A stretch of 64,000 nucleotides of DNA from Micrococcus sp. EYE_212 (GCF_023147585.1 NZ_JAHXOZ010000011.1:1-64000); one strand, 5' to 3'; positions 1 through 9,169 are shown, counted from the first letter of the stretch. Numbers and translations: made by a program. The notes: a model not told the origin generated them from the sequence alone.

Positions 1-59
1 CGGTTCTGGGCGACGCGGACGACGTCGTCGCGGAACTCTTGGGGGTAGGGGGCGGGCAT
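1..59 (-). CDS. IS3-family transposase OrfA, N-terminal start only
   Basis: The reverse strand opens with ATG at 59 and reads MPAPYPQEFRDDVVRVAQ to the window edge. This is the usual opening of the small OrfA protein (helix-turn-helix, DNA-binding) of IS3-type elements. A GGAAGG ribosome site lies about ten bases before the ATG. Only about 19 residues are visible, so completeness and the presence of orfB cannot be judged. The 60-194 stretch upstream probably contains the end of this element; no terminal repeat could be confirmed. Confidence 0.7.
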   Translation of the reverse strand, partial: MPAPYPQEFRDDVVRVAQN

Positions 60-194
60 GGTGCACATCCTTCCCTGCGGTGTGGTAACACCACAGATCG
101 TATGTCACCTACACGCGCATCAGTCCCTTCGGCATGAACAACATCCTCTCGAACTCGAAAGGAAGCGGCATCACACCCGGGACGCTTCAAACCG

Positions 195-600
195 CTAGAA
201 GCTGGTCTCGATGACGTGGCGCTTGGCGTACCCGCCTGGATCGGTCTGCGGCGGGCGCCCGCCGCGGGAACCACGACGTTTCCGGTTTGCCTGCTGGTCG
301 CGAGGCTCGGCGATCACAGCCATGATCCCTTGACTGCGCAGCAGGGCGCGGTGGGGCCGGGAGGAGTGGGCCTTGTCCGCCGTCACCGAGTCAGGGGTGG
401 TGCGAGGCCGCCCCACCCCTTCGCGCGGTACCCGCACCGCAGCGAGCAGGTGCGGGAACATCTTCGAGTCGCTGCCTTACCCCGGCCCGACCCCGATGAC
501 CAGGGAGCGTCCCTTGCCGCCGCACAGCTGATGGACCTTCGTCGACGGAGATAGGACGAGGCGCTCGGAGTGTGAGGGGCTGGTCTCGTGCCGGTGGAAG
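195..600 (-). pseudogene. decayed IS5-type DDE transposase
   Basis: One reverse frame reads STKVHQLCGGKG, then VGPG, a TAA stop (479-477), then GSDSKMFPHLLA, SVTADKAHSS, KRRGSRGGRPP and HVIETSF, ending at TAG (197-195). These are the second and third catalytic blocks of IS5/IS1182-like DDE transposases: the Asp of ADKAxSS and the Glu of VIExSF. The family normally has Gln where the TAA stands (CAA to TAA) and continues SFNRLKQW after the TAG, so both stops are nonsense changes in a dead gene. The N-terminal third is not recognisable. The remnant sits beside an IS3 start and marks an insertion-prone spot. Confidence 0.75.
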
Positions 601-730
601 CGTAGCCACAAACGACCGTTTGCGGGGCTCGAGGGGGAGTGGTGGCTGACTGTCGAGACGCGGTGAAGATCGCACGCGAATCGCGAAGGACGGTTCCTTG
701 GAAAATTTGGGGCGGAGAGCGCCAGACGAC

Positions 731-1348
731 TCAGTCCCTGACAGCCTCGATCCACCCGTGCCAGCGGGCCCCAGGGTCCTGCCGTGTGCCGCGGTCGACC
801 ACGGTGAACCTCGCCGCGGTCATCACGCCCGCGAGCTCGTCGACCGGCCAGTACCACGCCGTGGTGACGGCGTGGTCGAAGGCCTCCAGCTGGTCTGACA
901 CGAAGAAGCCCAGCAGCAGTGACCCGCCAGGGCGCAGCGCCTTGTGCGCGCGCTCCAGGAGGGCAGGCATCTCCACCGGCGGCGTGTGGATGATTGAGTA
1001 CCAGCCCAGGATCCCGTTGAAGACGGCTACGGGCAGGGTCTGGAACGAACCCGGCTTCACGCGTACCTCCGGGTGGGTTCGGCGCGCGTGCGCCACGAAC
1101 TCTTCGACCGGCTCGATGCCCGTTACCTCATGGCCCAGCGAGGCCAGGTGCGCGGTCCAATGGGCCGGCCCGCAGCCGACGTCGGCCAGAACCCCATCCA
1201 CCCGGCCGGCCCAGGCTTCGACCAGCAGCCTGTCGTCCTCGGCCACGGAGGCCATGGTGCCGAGCTGCTTGGTGTACTCGGCCGCGCGGGCGCCATAGGC
1301 GGCCCGGCTGGTGAGAAGTCCTTCCCGGGCGGCGTCGTCAGGGGTCAC
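731..1348 (-). CDS. class I SAM-dependent methyltransferase
   Basis: A 205-residue protein with the SAM-binding loop VLADVGCGPAHWT around residues 53-65, followed by the acidic end of strand 2 (GIEP) and the motif ALRPGGSLLLGFF near residue 140. This order is that of small class I (Methyltransf_11/25 type) enzymes. The substrate cannot be read from the sequence. Its ATG overlaps the stop of the upstream acetyltransferase by four bases (ATGA), so the two are translationally coupled and should be cotranscribed from the promoter at 1885-1890. Cytosolic; no signal peptide. Confidence 0.85.
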   Translation of the reverse strand: MTPDDAAREGLLTSRAAYGARAAEYTKQLGTMASVAEDDRLLVEAWAGRVDGVLADVGCGPAHWTAHLASLGHEVTGIEPVEEFVAHARRTHPEVRVKPGSFQTLPVAVFNGILGWYSIIHTPPVEMPALLERAHKALRPGGSLLLGFFVSDQLEAFDHAVTTAWYWPVDELAGVMTAARFTVVDRGTRQDPGARWHGWIEAVRD

Positions 1349-1878
1349 CGCTGTTCCTCCGCCGGCGCGAGGACCTGCCAGAGCTCGTGATCCTGCCAGC
1401 GACCGGCGATCTTCAGGTACTGCGGGGCCAGGCCGTAACGCTCGAACCCGTGGCGCTGCAGCATCCGACGCGACGCATGGTTGTGGGGCAGGATCTCAGC
1501 CTGCACCCGGTGCAGTCCGAGCTCGCCGAAGGCGATCTGCAGGGCCTGCCCGACGGCGGCGGTCGCCACGCCGCGGCCGGCCGCCTCGCGGGCGACCCAG
1601 TAGCCGATCGAGCAGAACTGCCCGGCCCCGCGGACCACGCTGGCCAGGGTGAGACGGCCGAAGATCGAGCCCGCCGCGTCGGTGATGAGGAACGCGTAGG
1701 AGCGGTCCGCTGCACGGTCGTGCTCCGCCTGTTCAAGGGCTTCGCGCTGGCCGGCTTCGGTGAACCAGTGGGTGGGGCGCTCCGGCTCCCACGGGGCCAA
1801 GTGCTCGCGTTGGCTCTGTGCCAGGGCGGCGAGGGCCTCGGCGTCGTCGAGGACGGCAGGGCGCAGACGGACGGGCAT
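1345..1878 (-). CDS. GNAT N-acetyltransferase (RimJ/RimL type)
   Basis: The predicted protein of 177 residues starts MPVRLRPAVLDDAEALAALA and carries the acetyl-CoA loop region EAAGRGVATAAVGQAL and the C-terminal motif NHASRRMLQRHGFERYG, both diagnostic of RimJ/RimL-like enzymes that acetylate protein N termini or small amines. The frame extends 22 codons further upstream. The ATG at 1878 is preferred because homologues begin there and a TACGCT -10 box stands exactly six bases before it, giving a leaderless mRNA. First gene of a two-gene operon with the methyltransferase. Confidence 0.88.
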   Translation of the reverse strand: MPVRLRPAVLDDAEALAALAQSQREHLAPWEPERPTHWFTEAGQREALEQAEHDRAADRSYAFLITDAAGSIFGRLTLASVVRGAGQFCSIGYWVAREAAGRGVATAAVGQALQIAFGELGLHRVQAEILPHNHASRRMLQRHGFERYGLAPQYLKIAGRWQDHELWQVLAPAEEQR

Positions 1879-1884
1879 GGATCG

Positions 1885-1890
1885 AGCGTA
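1885..1890 (-). promoter_or_regulatory. leaderless -10 box of the acetyltransferase gene
   Basis: TACGCT on the reverse strand, then six bases, then ATG at 1878. In actinobacteria this spacing puts the transcription start on the A of the start codon. No good -35 is evident. Confidence 0.6.
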
Positions 1891-1965
1891 GCGACCGGGA
1901 TCCCGTGCGCTGGTCAAGCGAGGGGCAGGAGGAGCCGGCGTCAACCCTTCAGACCCTGACCGGCG

Positions 1966-2094
1966 TATGAATCAAACTGGCGCGTTTCTGAAATCTTCGT
2001 TGCATCTCGACAATCGTGGTGTCAAGGGTTCATACACTCAATCCGATATGAAACATACTTGCGCGTTTGTGAAATCTTCGCTGCATCTCGACAA
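1966..2094. repeat. 48-bp imperfect direct repeat, 81-bp period
   Basis: Copies at 1966-2013 and 2047-2094 match at 43 of 48 positions. Both begin TATGAA, share GAAATCTTCG and end TGCATCTCGACAA. The segment is clearly less GC-rich than its surroundings. It lies between the acetyltransferase promoter and the bioY promoter and encodes nothing recognisable. It could be a remnant of a mobile element end or a duplicated protein-binding region. Confidence 0.85.
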
Positions 2095-2132
2095 CCTCTT
2101 GGCCTGCAGATCCAGGATCCGGCCCGGCCCGC

Positions 2133-2153
2133 TACACTCTTGAACACCGTTCA
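2133..2153 (+). promoter_or_regulatory. bioY promoter with BioQ-type operator
   Basis: A -10 box TACACT (2133-2138) is followed by the palindrome TGAACACCGTTCA (2141-2153), which covers the expected transcription start. The biotin repressor BioQ of Corynebacterium binds TGAAC-N3-GTTAC-like sites. The near match and the position before bioY suggest biotin-responsive repression. The ribosome site GGAGGAG follows at 2201. Confidence 0.7.
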
Positions 2154-2214
2154 GGACGCGTCTCACGCGCCCCACGGCCCCCCGTCACCCGCACCACCCT
2201 GGAGGAGCCGCCCC

Positions 2215-2856
2215 ATGGCCACCCCTGTCTCGTCCACGGCGCACACCGCCCGGGGCACCAGCCCCGCCGTCGCCCGCCCCACCCGCGGCTCCTCCGGCGG
2301 CGGCCTCGCCCGCATCGCCGTGCTGGCCGCGCTCATGGCGGTCCTCGGCATGGTCCCGCCGATCCCGGTGGCCGGCATCCCGGCGCCGATCATCGCCCAG
2401 AACATCGCCGTCATGCTGGCCGGCGTGATCCTCGGCCCGTGGCGCGGCGCGGCAGCCATGATCCTCTTCAACGCGCTCGTGGCGCTCGGCCTGCCCCTGC
2501 TCTCGGGTGGCCGCGGCGGCCTCGGCGTCATGGTCGGCCCGACGGCCGGATTCATCTGGGGCTGGATCCCCGCGGCGTTCGTCGTCGGCCTGGTCTTCTG
2601 GGCCATGACCGGCCGCGCCCGCCGCGGCATCGGCACCGGCCGCGTGGGTGTCGCGGCGTTCGTCGCCAGCCTCATCGGCACCATGGGGGTGCTCTACGCC
2701 TGCGGCGCGCTGGGCTTCATCCTCATCGCCGGCACCGAGCCGGCCGCGGCGTTCGCCATGCTCCCGGCCTTCGTCCCCGGCGACCTCGTGAAGGTCGTCG
2801 TGACCGCGCTCCTCGCCGCCGGCCTCTGGAAGGCCTACCCGCGCGCGTTCCGCTGA
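2215..2856 (+). CDS. bioY: biotin ECF transporter S component BioY
   Basis: A 213-residue membrane protein that binds biotin in the energy-coupling-factor importer. It has about six hydrophobic segments and the BioY landmarks GMVPPIPV(AGIPAP)I, QNIAVMLAGVILGPWRGA and LPLLSGGRGGLGVMVGPTAGF. The C terminus has FVPGDLVKVVVTA. The ATG at 2215 is chosen because GGAGGAG precedes it by about eight bases, and the BioY fold begins after a short Ala/Thr-rich cytoplasmic tail. The ATPase and transmembrane partners (bioM, bioN) lie 0.5 kb downstream, separated by an opposing thioesterase gene. Expression is probably under the BioQ-type operator at 2141. Confidence 0.93.
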   Translation: MATPVSSTAHTARGTSPAVARPTRGSSGGGLARIAVLAALMAVLGMVPPIPVAGIPAPIIAQNIAVMLAGVILGPWRGAAAMILFNALVALGLPLLSGGRGGLGVMVGPTAGFIWGWIPAAFVVGLVFWAMTGRARRGIGTGRVGVAAFVASLIGTMGVLYACGALGFILIAGTEPAAAFAMLPAFVPGDLVKVVVTALLAAGLWKAYPRAFR

Positions 2857-2893
2857 GCGGGCGCCGGGCGTGCCCGGCGCCCGCGGCCCCGCC

Positions 2894-3352
2894 TCAGCGG
2901 TTCATGCCGTACGGCAGCCGGTCCCGGTCGAGCGTGATGTCGGTGTAGCCGTGCGGCTCGGGGCGGCCCTCCTCGTCGAGAGAGACGAACACGATCTTGT
3001 CGATCGTGAGGATCACCTCGCCGGTGATGATGTTGCGGACCTTGGCGCGCATGGTCAGCGAGGTGCGCCCGAACTCCACGGCGCGCAGGCCCATCTCGAT
3101 CATGTCGCCCTGCTCCGCGGAGGAGCGGAAGTTGATCTCGGAGATCAGCTTCGTCACGGAGCGCGGGTTGCCGAGCTGGATGATGGCGTAGATCGCGGCC
3201 TCCTCGTCGATCCAGCGCAGCAGCGATCCGCCGAAGAGCGTTCCGTTGGCGTTCAGGTCCTCAGGTTTGACCCACTTGCGGGTGCGGTAGGTGACGTCGT
3301 CGGAGTGCGCGGCATGGTCGGCGGAGGGGGTGGTGGCGTCAGTGGTGTCCAT
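2894..3352 (-). CDS. hotdog-fold acyl-CoA thioesterase
   Basis: A 152-residue protein with the hotdog helix NANGTLFGGSLLRWIDEEAAIYAI (residues about 34-57), the pattern of YciA/BACH-type acyl-CoA hydrolases. The N in NGTLFGG and the D in WIDE correspond to the usual catalytic region. The second half, SLTMRAKVRNIITGEVILTIDKIVFV, matches the beta-sheet of the family. It hydrolyses acyl-CoA esters in the cytosol; chain length is not predictable. It sits on the opposite strand between bioY and bioM, an odd position with no evident link to biotin uptake, and is divergent from bioM with only 39 bases between starts. Confidence 0.87.
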   Translation of the reverse strand: MDTTDATTPSADHAAHSDDVTYRTRKWVKPEDLNANGTLFGGSLLRWIDEEAAIYAIIQLGNPRSVTKLISEINFRSSAEQGDMIEMGLRAVEFGRTSLTMRAKVRNIITGEVILTIDKIVFVSLDEEGRPEPHGYTDITLDRDRLPYGMNR

Positions 3353-3391
3353 TCGCCCGCGTTAGGGCGTGGGAGGAGTCAGGAGAAGAGC

Positions 3392-4168
3392 ATGCGGCAG
3401 ATGACACGGCACTCGGCCGGCGCTCCGGAGCGCGTCCTCGCCCTGGACGGCGTCCGTGCCGAGGCGGACGGGCCCGACGGCGTCGTCACGCTCCTCGAGG
3501 ACGTGACGCTCACGCTCCGCGCCCCGCGCGTCGCCGTGGTGGGGGAGAACGGATCCGGCAAGTCCACGCTGGCCCGGGCGATCGCGGGCCTGGCCGACGT
3601 CGCGGCGGGGGAGGTCACCGTGCACGGCGTGGACGCCGTCCGGGACGTGAAGGGGCTGCGGCGCACCGTGGGCATGGTGTTCGCCAATCCGGCCGCGCAG
3701 GCCATCATGCCGACCGTCCGCGAGGACGTGGAGCTCACCGTGAAGTCCCTGCGGCACGACGACGGCGCCCGCCTCGGCAGGGCCGAGGTCACCGCGCGCG
3801 TGGACGCGGCGCTGGCCGAGCACCGGCTCGCCGAGATCGCGGACCGGCCCTGCCTCGCGCTCTCGAGCGGCCAGGCGCAGCGGCTTGCGATGTGCTCCGT
3901 GATGGCGGCGTCGCCGTCGCTGGTGATCGCGGACGAGCCGACCTCCCTGCTCGACGGCCGGCACCGGCGGATCATCGCCGAGCGCCTGCTCGCGGCACGG
4001 GACTTCCAGCTGCTGCTCGTCACCCATGACCTCGAGCTGGCCCGCCGGTGCGACGAGGCCGTGTGGATCCACGACGGCCGCGTGCGTGAGGTCGGTCCGG
4101 CCGGTGACGTGATCGGCGCGTACGAGGCCTTCCTCGACGAGGCCGTGGCCACGGAGTTCGGCGCGTGA
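3392..4168 (+). CDS. bioM: biotin ECF transporter ATPase BioM
   Basis: A 258-residue ABC ATPase energising biotin import. Visible are Walker A GENGSGKST (residues about 51-59), the Q-loop region GMVFANP (Asn in place of Gln), the signature LSSGQAQRLA, Walker B LVIADEPTSLLD and the switch His in LLVTHDLELA. The ATG at 3392 follows AGGAGA at five bases; MTRHS at 3401 is an alternative start. The stop overlaps the GTG of bioN (GTGA). With bioY and bioN it forms the dedicated BioMNY importer found in actinobacteria. Confidence 0.92.
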   Translation: MRQMTRHSAGAPERVLALDGVRAEADGPDGVVTLLEDVTLTLRAPRVAVVGENGSGKSTLARAIAGLADVAAGEVTVHGVDAVRDVKGLRRTVGMVFANPAAQAIMPTVREDVELTVKSLRHDDGARLGRAEVTARVDAALAEHRLAEIADRPCLALSSGQAQRLAMCSVMAASPSLVIADEPTSLLDGRHRRIIAERLLAARDFQLLLVTHDLELARRCDEAVWIHDGRVREVGPAGDVIGAYEAFLDEAVATEFGA

Positions 4169-4800
4169 TCTCGCTCTACGTCACCGGCGACTCGCCCCTG
4201 CACCGCTGCCCGGCCGGCCTCAAGGTCGCGCTGCTCGCGGTGTGGGTCCTGGCGCTCACGCTCCTGCCGCCGACCGTATGGACGGCGGGCGCCGCCGTCG
4301 TCGGGGCCGGGCTGGCCTACACCGTGGGCTTCGGTGCGCGCCGCGGGCTGGGGATGCTCGGCCGCGATCTGCGCGGGCTCTGGATCTTCTACGCGTTCCT
4401 CTTCGCCGCGCAGTGGATCTTCGGGGACCTCCTCTCCGCCGCACTCATGGTGACCCGCGTGCTCGGCGTGGTGCTGACGGCGCAGATCCTCACCCGCACC
4501 ACGCGGATCGCGGACATGGTGGGGGTGGCCGAGGCCGCGCTGGAGCCCGTGAACCGCATTCCGTGGCTGGGCCCGAAGCTCGCGCGGGCGGGGTTCCGGC
4601 CGGAGCGCGTGGGGCTGGCGATGGGCCTGGTGCTCAGCTCGATCGGTCACCTGCGCGGGTTGGCCGAGCAGGTGCGCCACGCGCAGGCCAGCCGCGGCGT
4701 GCGGATGGCCCCGTGGGCGTGGATCCTGCCGCTGCTGGTGCTCTCCCTCAAGCACGCCGACGACGTCGGGGATGCGCTCGCGGCCCGCGGGGTGGAGTAG
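4165..4800 (+). CDS. bioN: biotin ECF transporter transmembrane component BioN
   Basis: A 211-residue membrane protein of the CbiQ/EcfT family. It starts ISLYVTGDSPLHRCPAGLKV, the usual opening motif, and has four to five hydrophobic segments. The coupling segments with Ala-Arg-Gly signatures are seen as VRHAQASRGVRM and DALAARGVE. It links BioY to the BioM ATPase. The GTG start overlaps the bioM stop, so the two are translated together. A perfect 17-bp palindrome (4814-4862) follows directly and may terminate the transcript. Confidence 0.92.
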   Translation: MISLYVTGDSPLHRCPAGLKVALLAVWVLALTLLPPTVWTAGAAVVGAGLAYTVGFGARRGLGMLGRDLRGLWIFYAFLFAAQWIFGDLLSAALMVTRVLGVVLTAQILTRTTRIADMVGVAEAALEPVNRIPWLGPKLARAGFRPERVGLAMGLVLSSIGHLRGLAEQVRHAQASRGVRMAPWAWILPLLVLSLKHADDVGDALAARGVE

Positions 4801-4813
4801 GGGCGCGCCAGCC

Positions 4814-4862
4814 TGGTCGCAACACGCCGTGTCGAACTTCGGCAGACGGCGTGTTGCGACCA
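4814..4862. repeat. perfect palindrome after bioN (possible terminator)
   Basis: Arms 4814-4830 and 4846-4862 are exact 17-base reverse complements (TGGTCGCAACACGCCGT) around a 15-base loop. There is no T-run. It could stop bioN transcription. Its CACGCCG tail resembles the palindromes at 46055, 47184 and 52589. Confidence 0.8.
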
Positions 4863-4871
4863 CTCTGGGAG

Positions 4872-4925
4872 GAGTCCGGCGAGTCCGGCGAGTCCGGCGA
4901 GTCCGGCGAGTCGGGCGAGTCAGGC
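4872..4925. repeat. six tandem copies of a 9-bp unit
   Basis: GAGTCCGGC is repeated four times exactly (4872-4907) and then as GAGTCGGGC and GAGTCAGGC. Each unit is one helical turn short of a base or so, and the array lies just before the promoter of the next gene. It is noncoding. Likely a slippage-prone microsatellite. Confidence 0.9.
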
Positions 4926-4975
4926 GTCTGGCGCGGAGGGGCTCGGTGCGCCAGGCCCGATGTGTCAGCACGGCA

Positions 4976-5004
4976 TTGACACGTGCGTTCCCGTGTCCGA
5001 CGCT
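4976..5004 (+). promoter_or_regulatory. promoter of the small membrane-protein gene
   Basis: A consensus -35 TTGACA (4976-4981), 17 bases, and GACGCT (4999-5004) standing six bases before ATG at 5011. The arrangement predicts a leaderless transcript. The -10 lacks the usual first T. Confidence 0.6.
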
Positions 5005-5010
5005 GAATCC

Positions 5011-5394
5011 ATGAGCAAGTCCCTGATCTCCTCCGCGGTCGTCGTCCTCCTGATCCTCCTCGTCACCGTGCTGACGGACGCCAGCACATGGCTTGTGGGC
5101 CTGATCTCCGGCCTGGTCTGCCTCGTCGGCGCGTGGTGTGCCCCCCTGTTCCAGTCCGGCAGTCCCTACGGTGGCACCCTCTTCGGCGGCTGGCAGTCCC
5201 GGTGGGACGGCCCGAAGGCGGTGCAGCTCCTCGTGGCGGGGGCGGCGGTCGCCGTGAGCCTCCTGCTGGACCTGTTCGACGGCGGGGTGCCCGCGATCAT
5301 CGGCATCATCGCGGCGTGCCTCGTCGGTGCGCTCGTCCCGGTGCCGGGCGACGGCGCGGATGGGGCATCATCGGAGGATGTCCGACCCGCATGA
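5011..5394 (+). CDS. small integral membrane protein, function unknown
   Basis: A 127-residue protein with hydrophobic segments at about residues 5-22 and 26-45 (the first two close together), 73-90 and 95-112. It has no motif I recognise. The ATG at 5011 is chosen over one 17 codons upstream because a TTGACA/GACGCT promoter ends six bases before it. The last 17 bases overlap the start of the following HTH gene, which has its own possible -10, so the pair may be partly coupled. Confidence 0.7.
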   Translation: MSKSLISSAVVVLLILLVTVLTDASTWLVGLISGLVCLVGAWCAPLFQSGSPYGGTLFGGWQSRWDGPKAVQLLVAGAAVAVSLLLDLFDGGVPAIIGIIAACLVGALVPVPGDGADGASSEDVRPA

Positions 5395-6025
5395 CCGGAT
5401 CGCCGCAGCGCTGCGTGACCAGGCCGCCGCCGAGCGCCGTCTGCACGCCGCCGTCCAGGCCGCGCGGTCGGACGGGTGGAGCTGGACGCAGGTCGCCGAG
5501 GCGCTCGGCGTCACGCGTCAGGCCGCCCACCGTCGCTTCCACTCCGCGCCCGCCCTGGCCGACGACGACGTCGGCACGGGCCCCGGCCGCGGCTGCCGCA
5601 CCTCCCCGGGTGACCCGTGGGCCGAGGCCCGCGCCACCGCGATGGGGGCCGTGGCCGTGTGGCTGCGCGGCGACGTCGCGGCCGTCCACGCGCACATGAC
5701 CAGCACCGCGCGCGCGGGCCTGCCGCAGTCCGCGCTGCGCCGGGTCATGCTCGAGGTGGAGGACCTCGCCGGCCCCCTGGGGGACGCGCGGGTCACGGGC
5801 GTGCACGACCTCGCGGGCGAGCTGCTGAGTGCGGCCGGGTCGCTGGACGACGCATCGGCACCCGGCGGCGAGGTCCGCGCGGGGCGGCGCCGGGCTGTCG
5901 TCGTGCGCGGTGTGGTGTCCGGGGAGGACACGGACCCCGTGGTGCACGTGCTCATCGGTCCGAGGGGCCGCGTGTCCGGACTGAGCGTCCGGATCTCCGA
6001 CGAGCTCGAGCAGTGGCCCCTGTGA
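5378..6025 (+). CDS. helix-turn-helix protein, function unknown
   Basis: A 215-residue protein. Residues about 1-50 form a DNA-binding unit: an Ala-rich helix, then GWSWTQVAEALGVTRQAAHRRF, a clear helix-turn-helix. The remainder resembles actinobacterial Clp-N-like helical regions only loosely and cannot be assigned. The start is ATG at 5378, six bases after CATCAT, a weak leaderless -10, with GGAGG touching the ATG and therefore too close to act as a normal ribosome site. It overlaps the membrane-protein gene by 17 bases, suggesting that the two act together. Confidence 0.75.
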   Translation: MSDPHDRIAAALRDQAAAERRLHAAVQAARSDGWSWTQVAEALGVTRQAAHRRFHSAPALADDDVGTGPGRGCRTSPGDPWAEARATAMGAVAVWLRGDVAAVHAHMTSTARAGLPQSALRRVMLEVEDLAGPLGDARVTGVHDLAGELLSAAGSLDDASAPGGEVRAGRRRAVVVRGVVSGEDTDPVVHVLIGPRGRVSGLSVRISDELEQWPL

Positions 6026-6104
6026 TGCACTGGCAGCAGAGGCAGGCGCACCTCGCTGAGCATCGACGCCGCCGTCCGGGAGGGCGCGGAACGGGGTGAG
6101 CCGG

Positions 6105-6560
6105 TCAGGCGCCCCGCGCGAACGCCAGCGCCTCCTCCACGATCCCGACGACGACGGCCAGCTCCACCTCGTCCCGCGGCCCGTAGACCATGAACTCCGT
6201 GCCGTGGTCGGCGTACTGATGCGGCTCCGCCCAGCCGAGCTCCACGAGCCGCCTTCCGCGCTCGGCCGGAAGCACGAGGTGCACGGAGGTGTCGGCCACG
6301 CCGTGCAGGTGCACCGGCTCGAGGCGACGGCCGGGGGCGAGGTTCGTCTCGGATGCCAGCTCCACGTCGATGTCGGCGAGGAACACCCCGCGCGACGACG
6401 CCGGCGAGACCTGGCTGTGGCCCTCGACCACGCCGTCGAGCGCGAACACGCGGGCCGTCAGCTCACCCCACAGTGCCGGCGAGGCCCGCTGGTCGAGCTG
6501 GCGGTGGGGTCCGTCGTCGGAGGTGGTGGGGCGGACGCCGGGCCGCGGGGTGCTGATCAT
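6105..6560 (-). CDS. DUF5519 (luciferase-domain) family protein
   Basis: A 151-residue protein with the segment LGWAEPHQYADHGTEFMVYGPRDEVELAVVVGIVEEAL at its C terminus, the pattern of DUF5519 proteins annotated as luciferase-domain proteins. No enzymatic role is established for bacterial members. It has no membrane segment. A TAGCCT box lies exactly six bases before the ATG at 6560, giving a leaderless gene. It is monocistronic: the neighbouring TetR gene has its own identical box. Confidence 0.65.
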   Translation of the reverse strand: MISTPRPGVRPTTSDDGPHRQLDQRASPALWGELTARVFALDGVVEGHSQVSPASSRGVFLADIDVELASETNLAPGRRLEPVHLHGVADTSVHLVLPAERGRRLVELGWAEPHQYADHGTEFMVYGPRDEVELAVVVGIVEEALAFARGA

Positions 6561-6566
6561 GCGGTC

Positions 6567-6572
6567 AGGCTA
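6567..6572 (-). promoter_or_regulatory. leaderless -10 box (DUF5519 gene)
   Basis: TAGCCT on the reverse strand followed by six bases and ATG at 6560. Confidence 0.6.
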
Positions 6573-6636
6573 CGCGGCCGCTCGGGCGCTCCTCAGTCCG
6601 GAGGCCGCTCCGCACGCGCAGCGGGAGGCATCCGCC

Positions 6637-7260
6637 TCAGCGTGCGTCCTGATCCCGGGCGGCGTCGACGACGACGCGCACGGCCGGCATCGCGGCGTCG
6701 GCGGACGCCCCCTCCAGCGTGCCGCCGAGCCGCTCCCACACCCGTTCGGCCGCGGGGATCACCACGAACAGCGTGACCTGCCGGACCACTGTGGTGAACA
6801 CCGAGGCGCGCAGCCCGCGGCGAGGGTCCAGGCCGCGGTCGATCAGCTGGCGCGTCTGCTCCACGGAGAGGTCCACCAGCCGGTCCAGGAGGCTCTCGCC
6901 CGAGGCGCGCGGCGCCGTGAGGGCCTGCGCCAGGTAGCCGCCGATGAGGGGGCGTTCACGGAGCAGCTCCTGGAACGCCGCGTCGCGGGCCGCGGAGATC
7001 TCGAGCGGCGTGCCCTCCAGGGGGACCGCCTCGAGGGTCGCGCGGACGAGGTCGATGATGTCGTCGTCCACCGCGCGGGTCAGGCCGTCCTTGCTGCCGA
7101 AGTGGTGCCGGACAAGCCCGGGCGCCACGCCCGCGTTCTTGCCGACGTCCCGGACGCTCGTCGCGTGCTCGCCCCGCTCCGCGTACAGCTCGAGGGCGCT
7201 CAGGCGGAGGCGGGCGGCGGAGGAGAGGTCCTCGCGGGTGAGGGGTCTGGCCGTGTTCAC
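6637..7260 (-). CDS. TetR-family transcriptional regulator
   Basis: A 207-residue regulator with an N-terminal TetR DNA-binding domain: LSALELYAERGEHATSVRDVGKNAGVAPGLVRHHFGSKDGL at residues 20-60. The ligand-binding half is divergent, as usual. The start is GTG at 7260, six bases after TAGCCT. It is transcribed divergently from the fatty-acid operon beginning at 7372, and the palindrome TGAATGATTCA in the shared space (7306-7316) is the natural operator. By position it is probably a FadR-like repressor of that operon, responding to an acyl-CoA; this is inference. Confidence 0.9.
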   Translation of the reverse strand: MNTARPLTREDLSSAARLRLSALELYAERGEHATSVRDVGKNAGVAPGLVRHHFGSKDGLTRAVDDDIIDLVRATLEAVPLEGTPLEISAARDAAFQELLRERPLIGGYLAQALTAPRASGESLLDRLVDLSVEQTRQLIDRGLDPRRGLRASVFTTVVRQVTLFVVIPAAERVWERLGGTLEGASADAAMPAVRVVVDAARDQDAR

Positions 7261-7266
7261 CGCGCA

Positions 7267-7272
7267 AGGCTA
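7267..7272 (-). promoter_or_regulatory. leaderless -10 box (TetR gene)
   Basis: TAGCCT on the reverse strand followed by six bases and GTG at 7260. Confidence 0.6.
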
Positions 7273-7305
7273 GCGGATCGAGGAGGGTGTTGTGCGATCG
7301 TGCAA

Positions 7306-7316
7306 TGAATGATTCA
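7306..7316. promoter_or_regulatory. candidate TetR operator before the beta-oxidation operon
   Basis: Perfect palindrome TGAATGATTCA; the flanks (AATGAATGATTCACT) extend it imperfectly. It lies in the 111-base divergent space between the TetR gene and the acyl-CoA ligase gene, overlapping a weak -10 (TTCACT) for the rightward operon. Confidence 0.5.
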
Positions 7317-7371
7317 CTGATGCCAGAACGTGTGACGACGAGCACGCACGCCACGGATCGTGAGGATCACC

Positions 7372-9075
<1,704 letters not shown>

Positions 9076-9169
9076 CGCGCGGCCCCGGCGGCCCCGCCGA
9101 GACCGCCCCAGACCCGCAGACCCCCCGAACATCCGAACCCACTGACCCCCCACACCGAAGGAGATCCCC

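Noticed and set aside
4872-4925. Short tandem repeats as a possible CRISPR array
   Set aside because: Units of nine bases with no spacers and no cas genes nearby.
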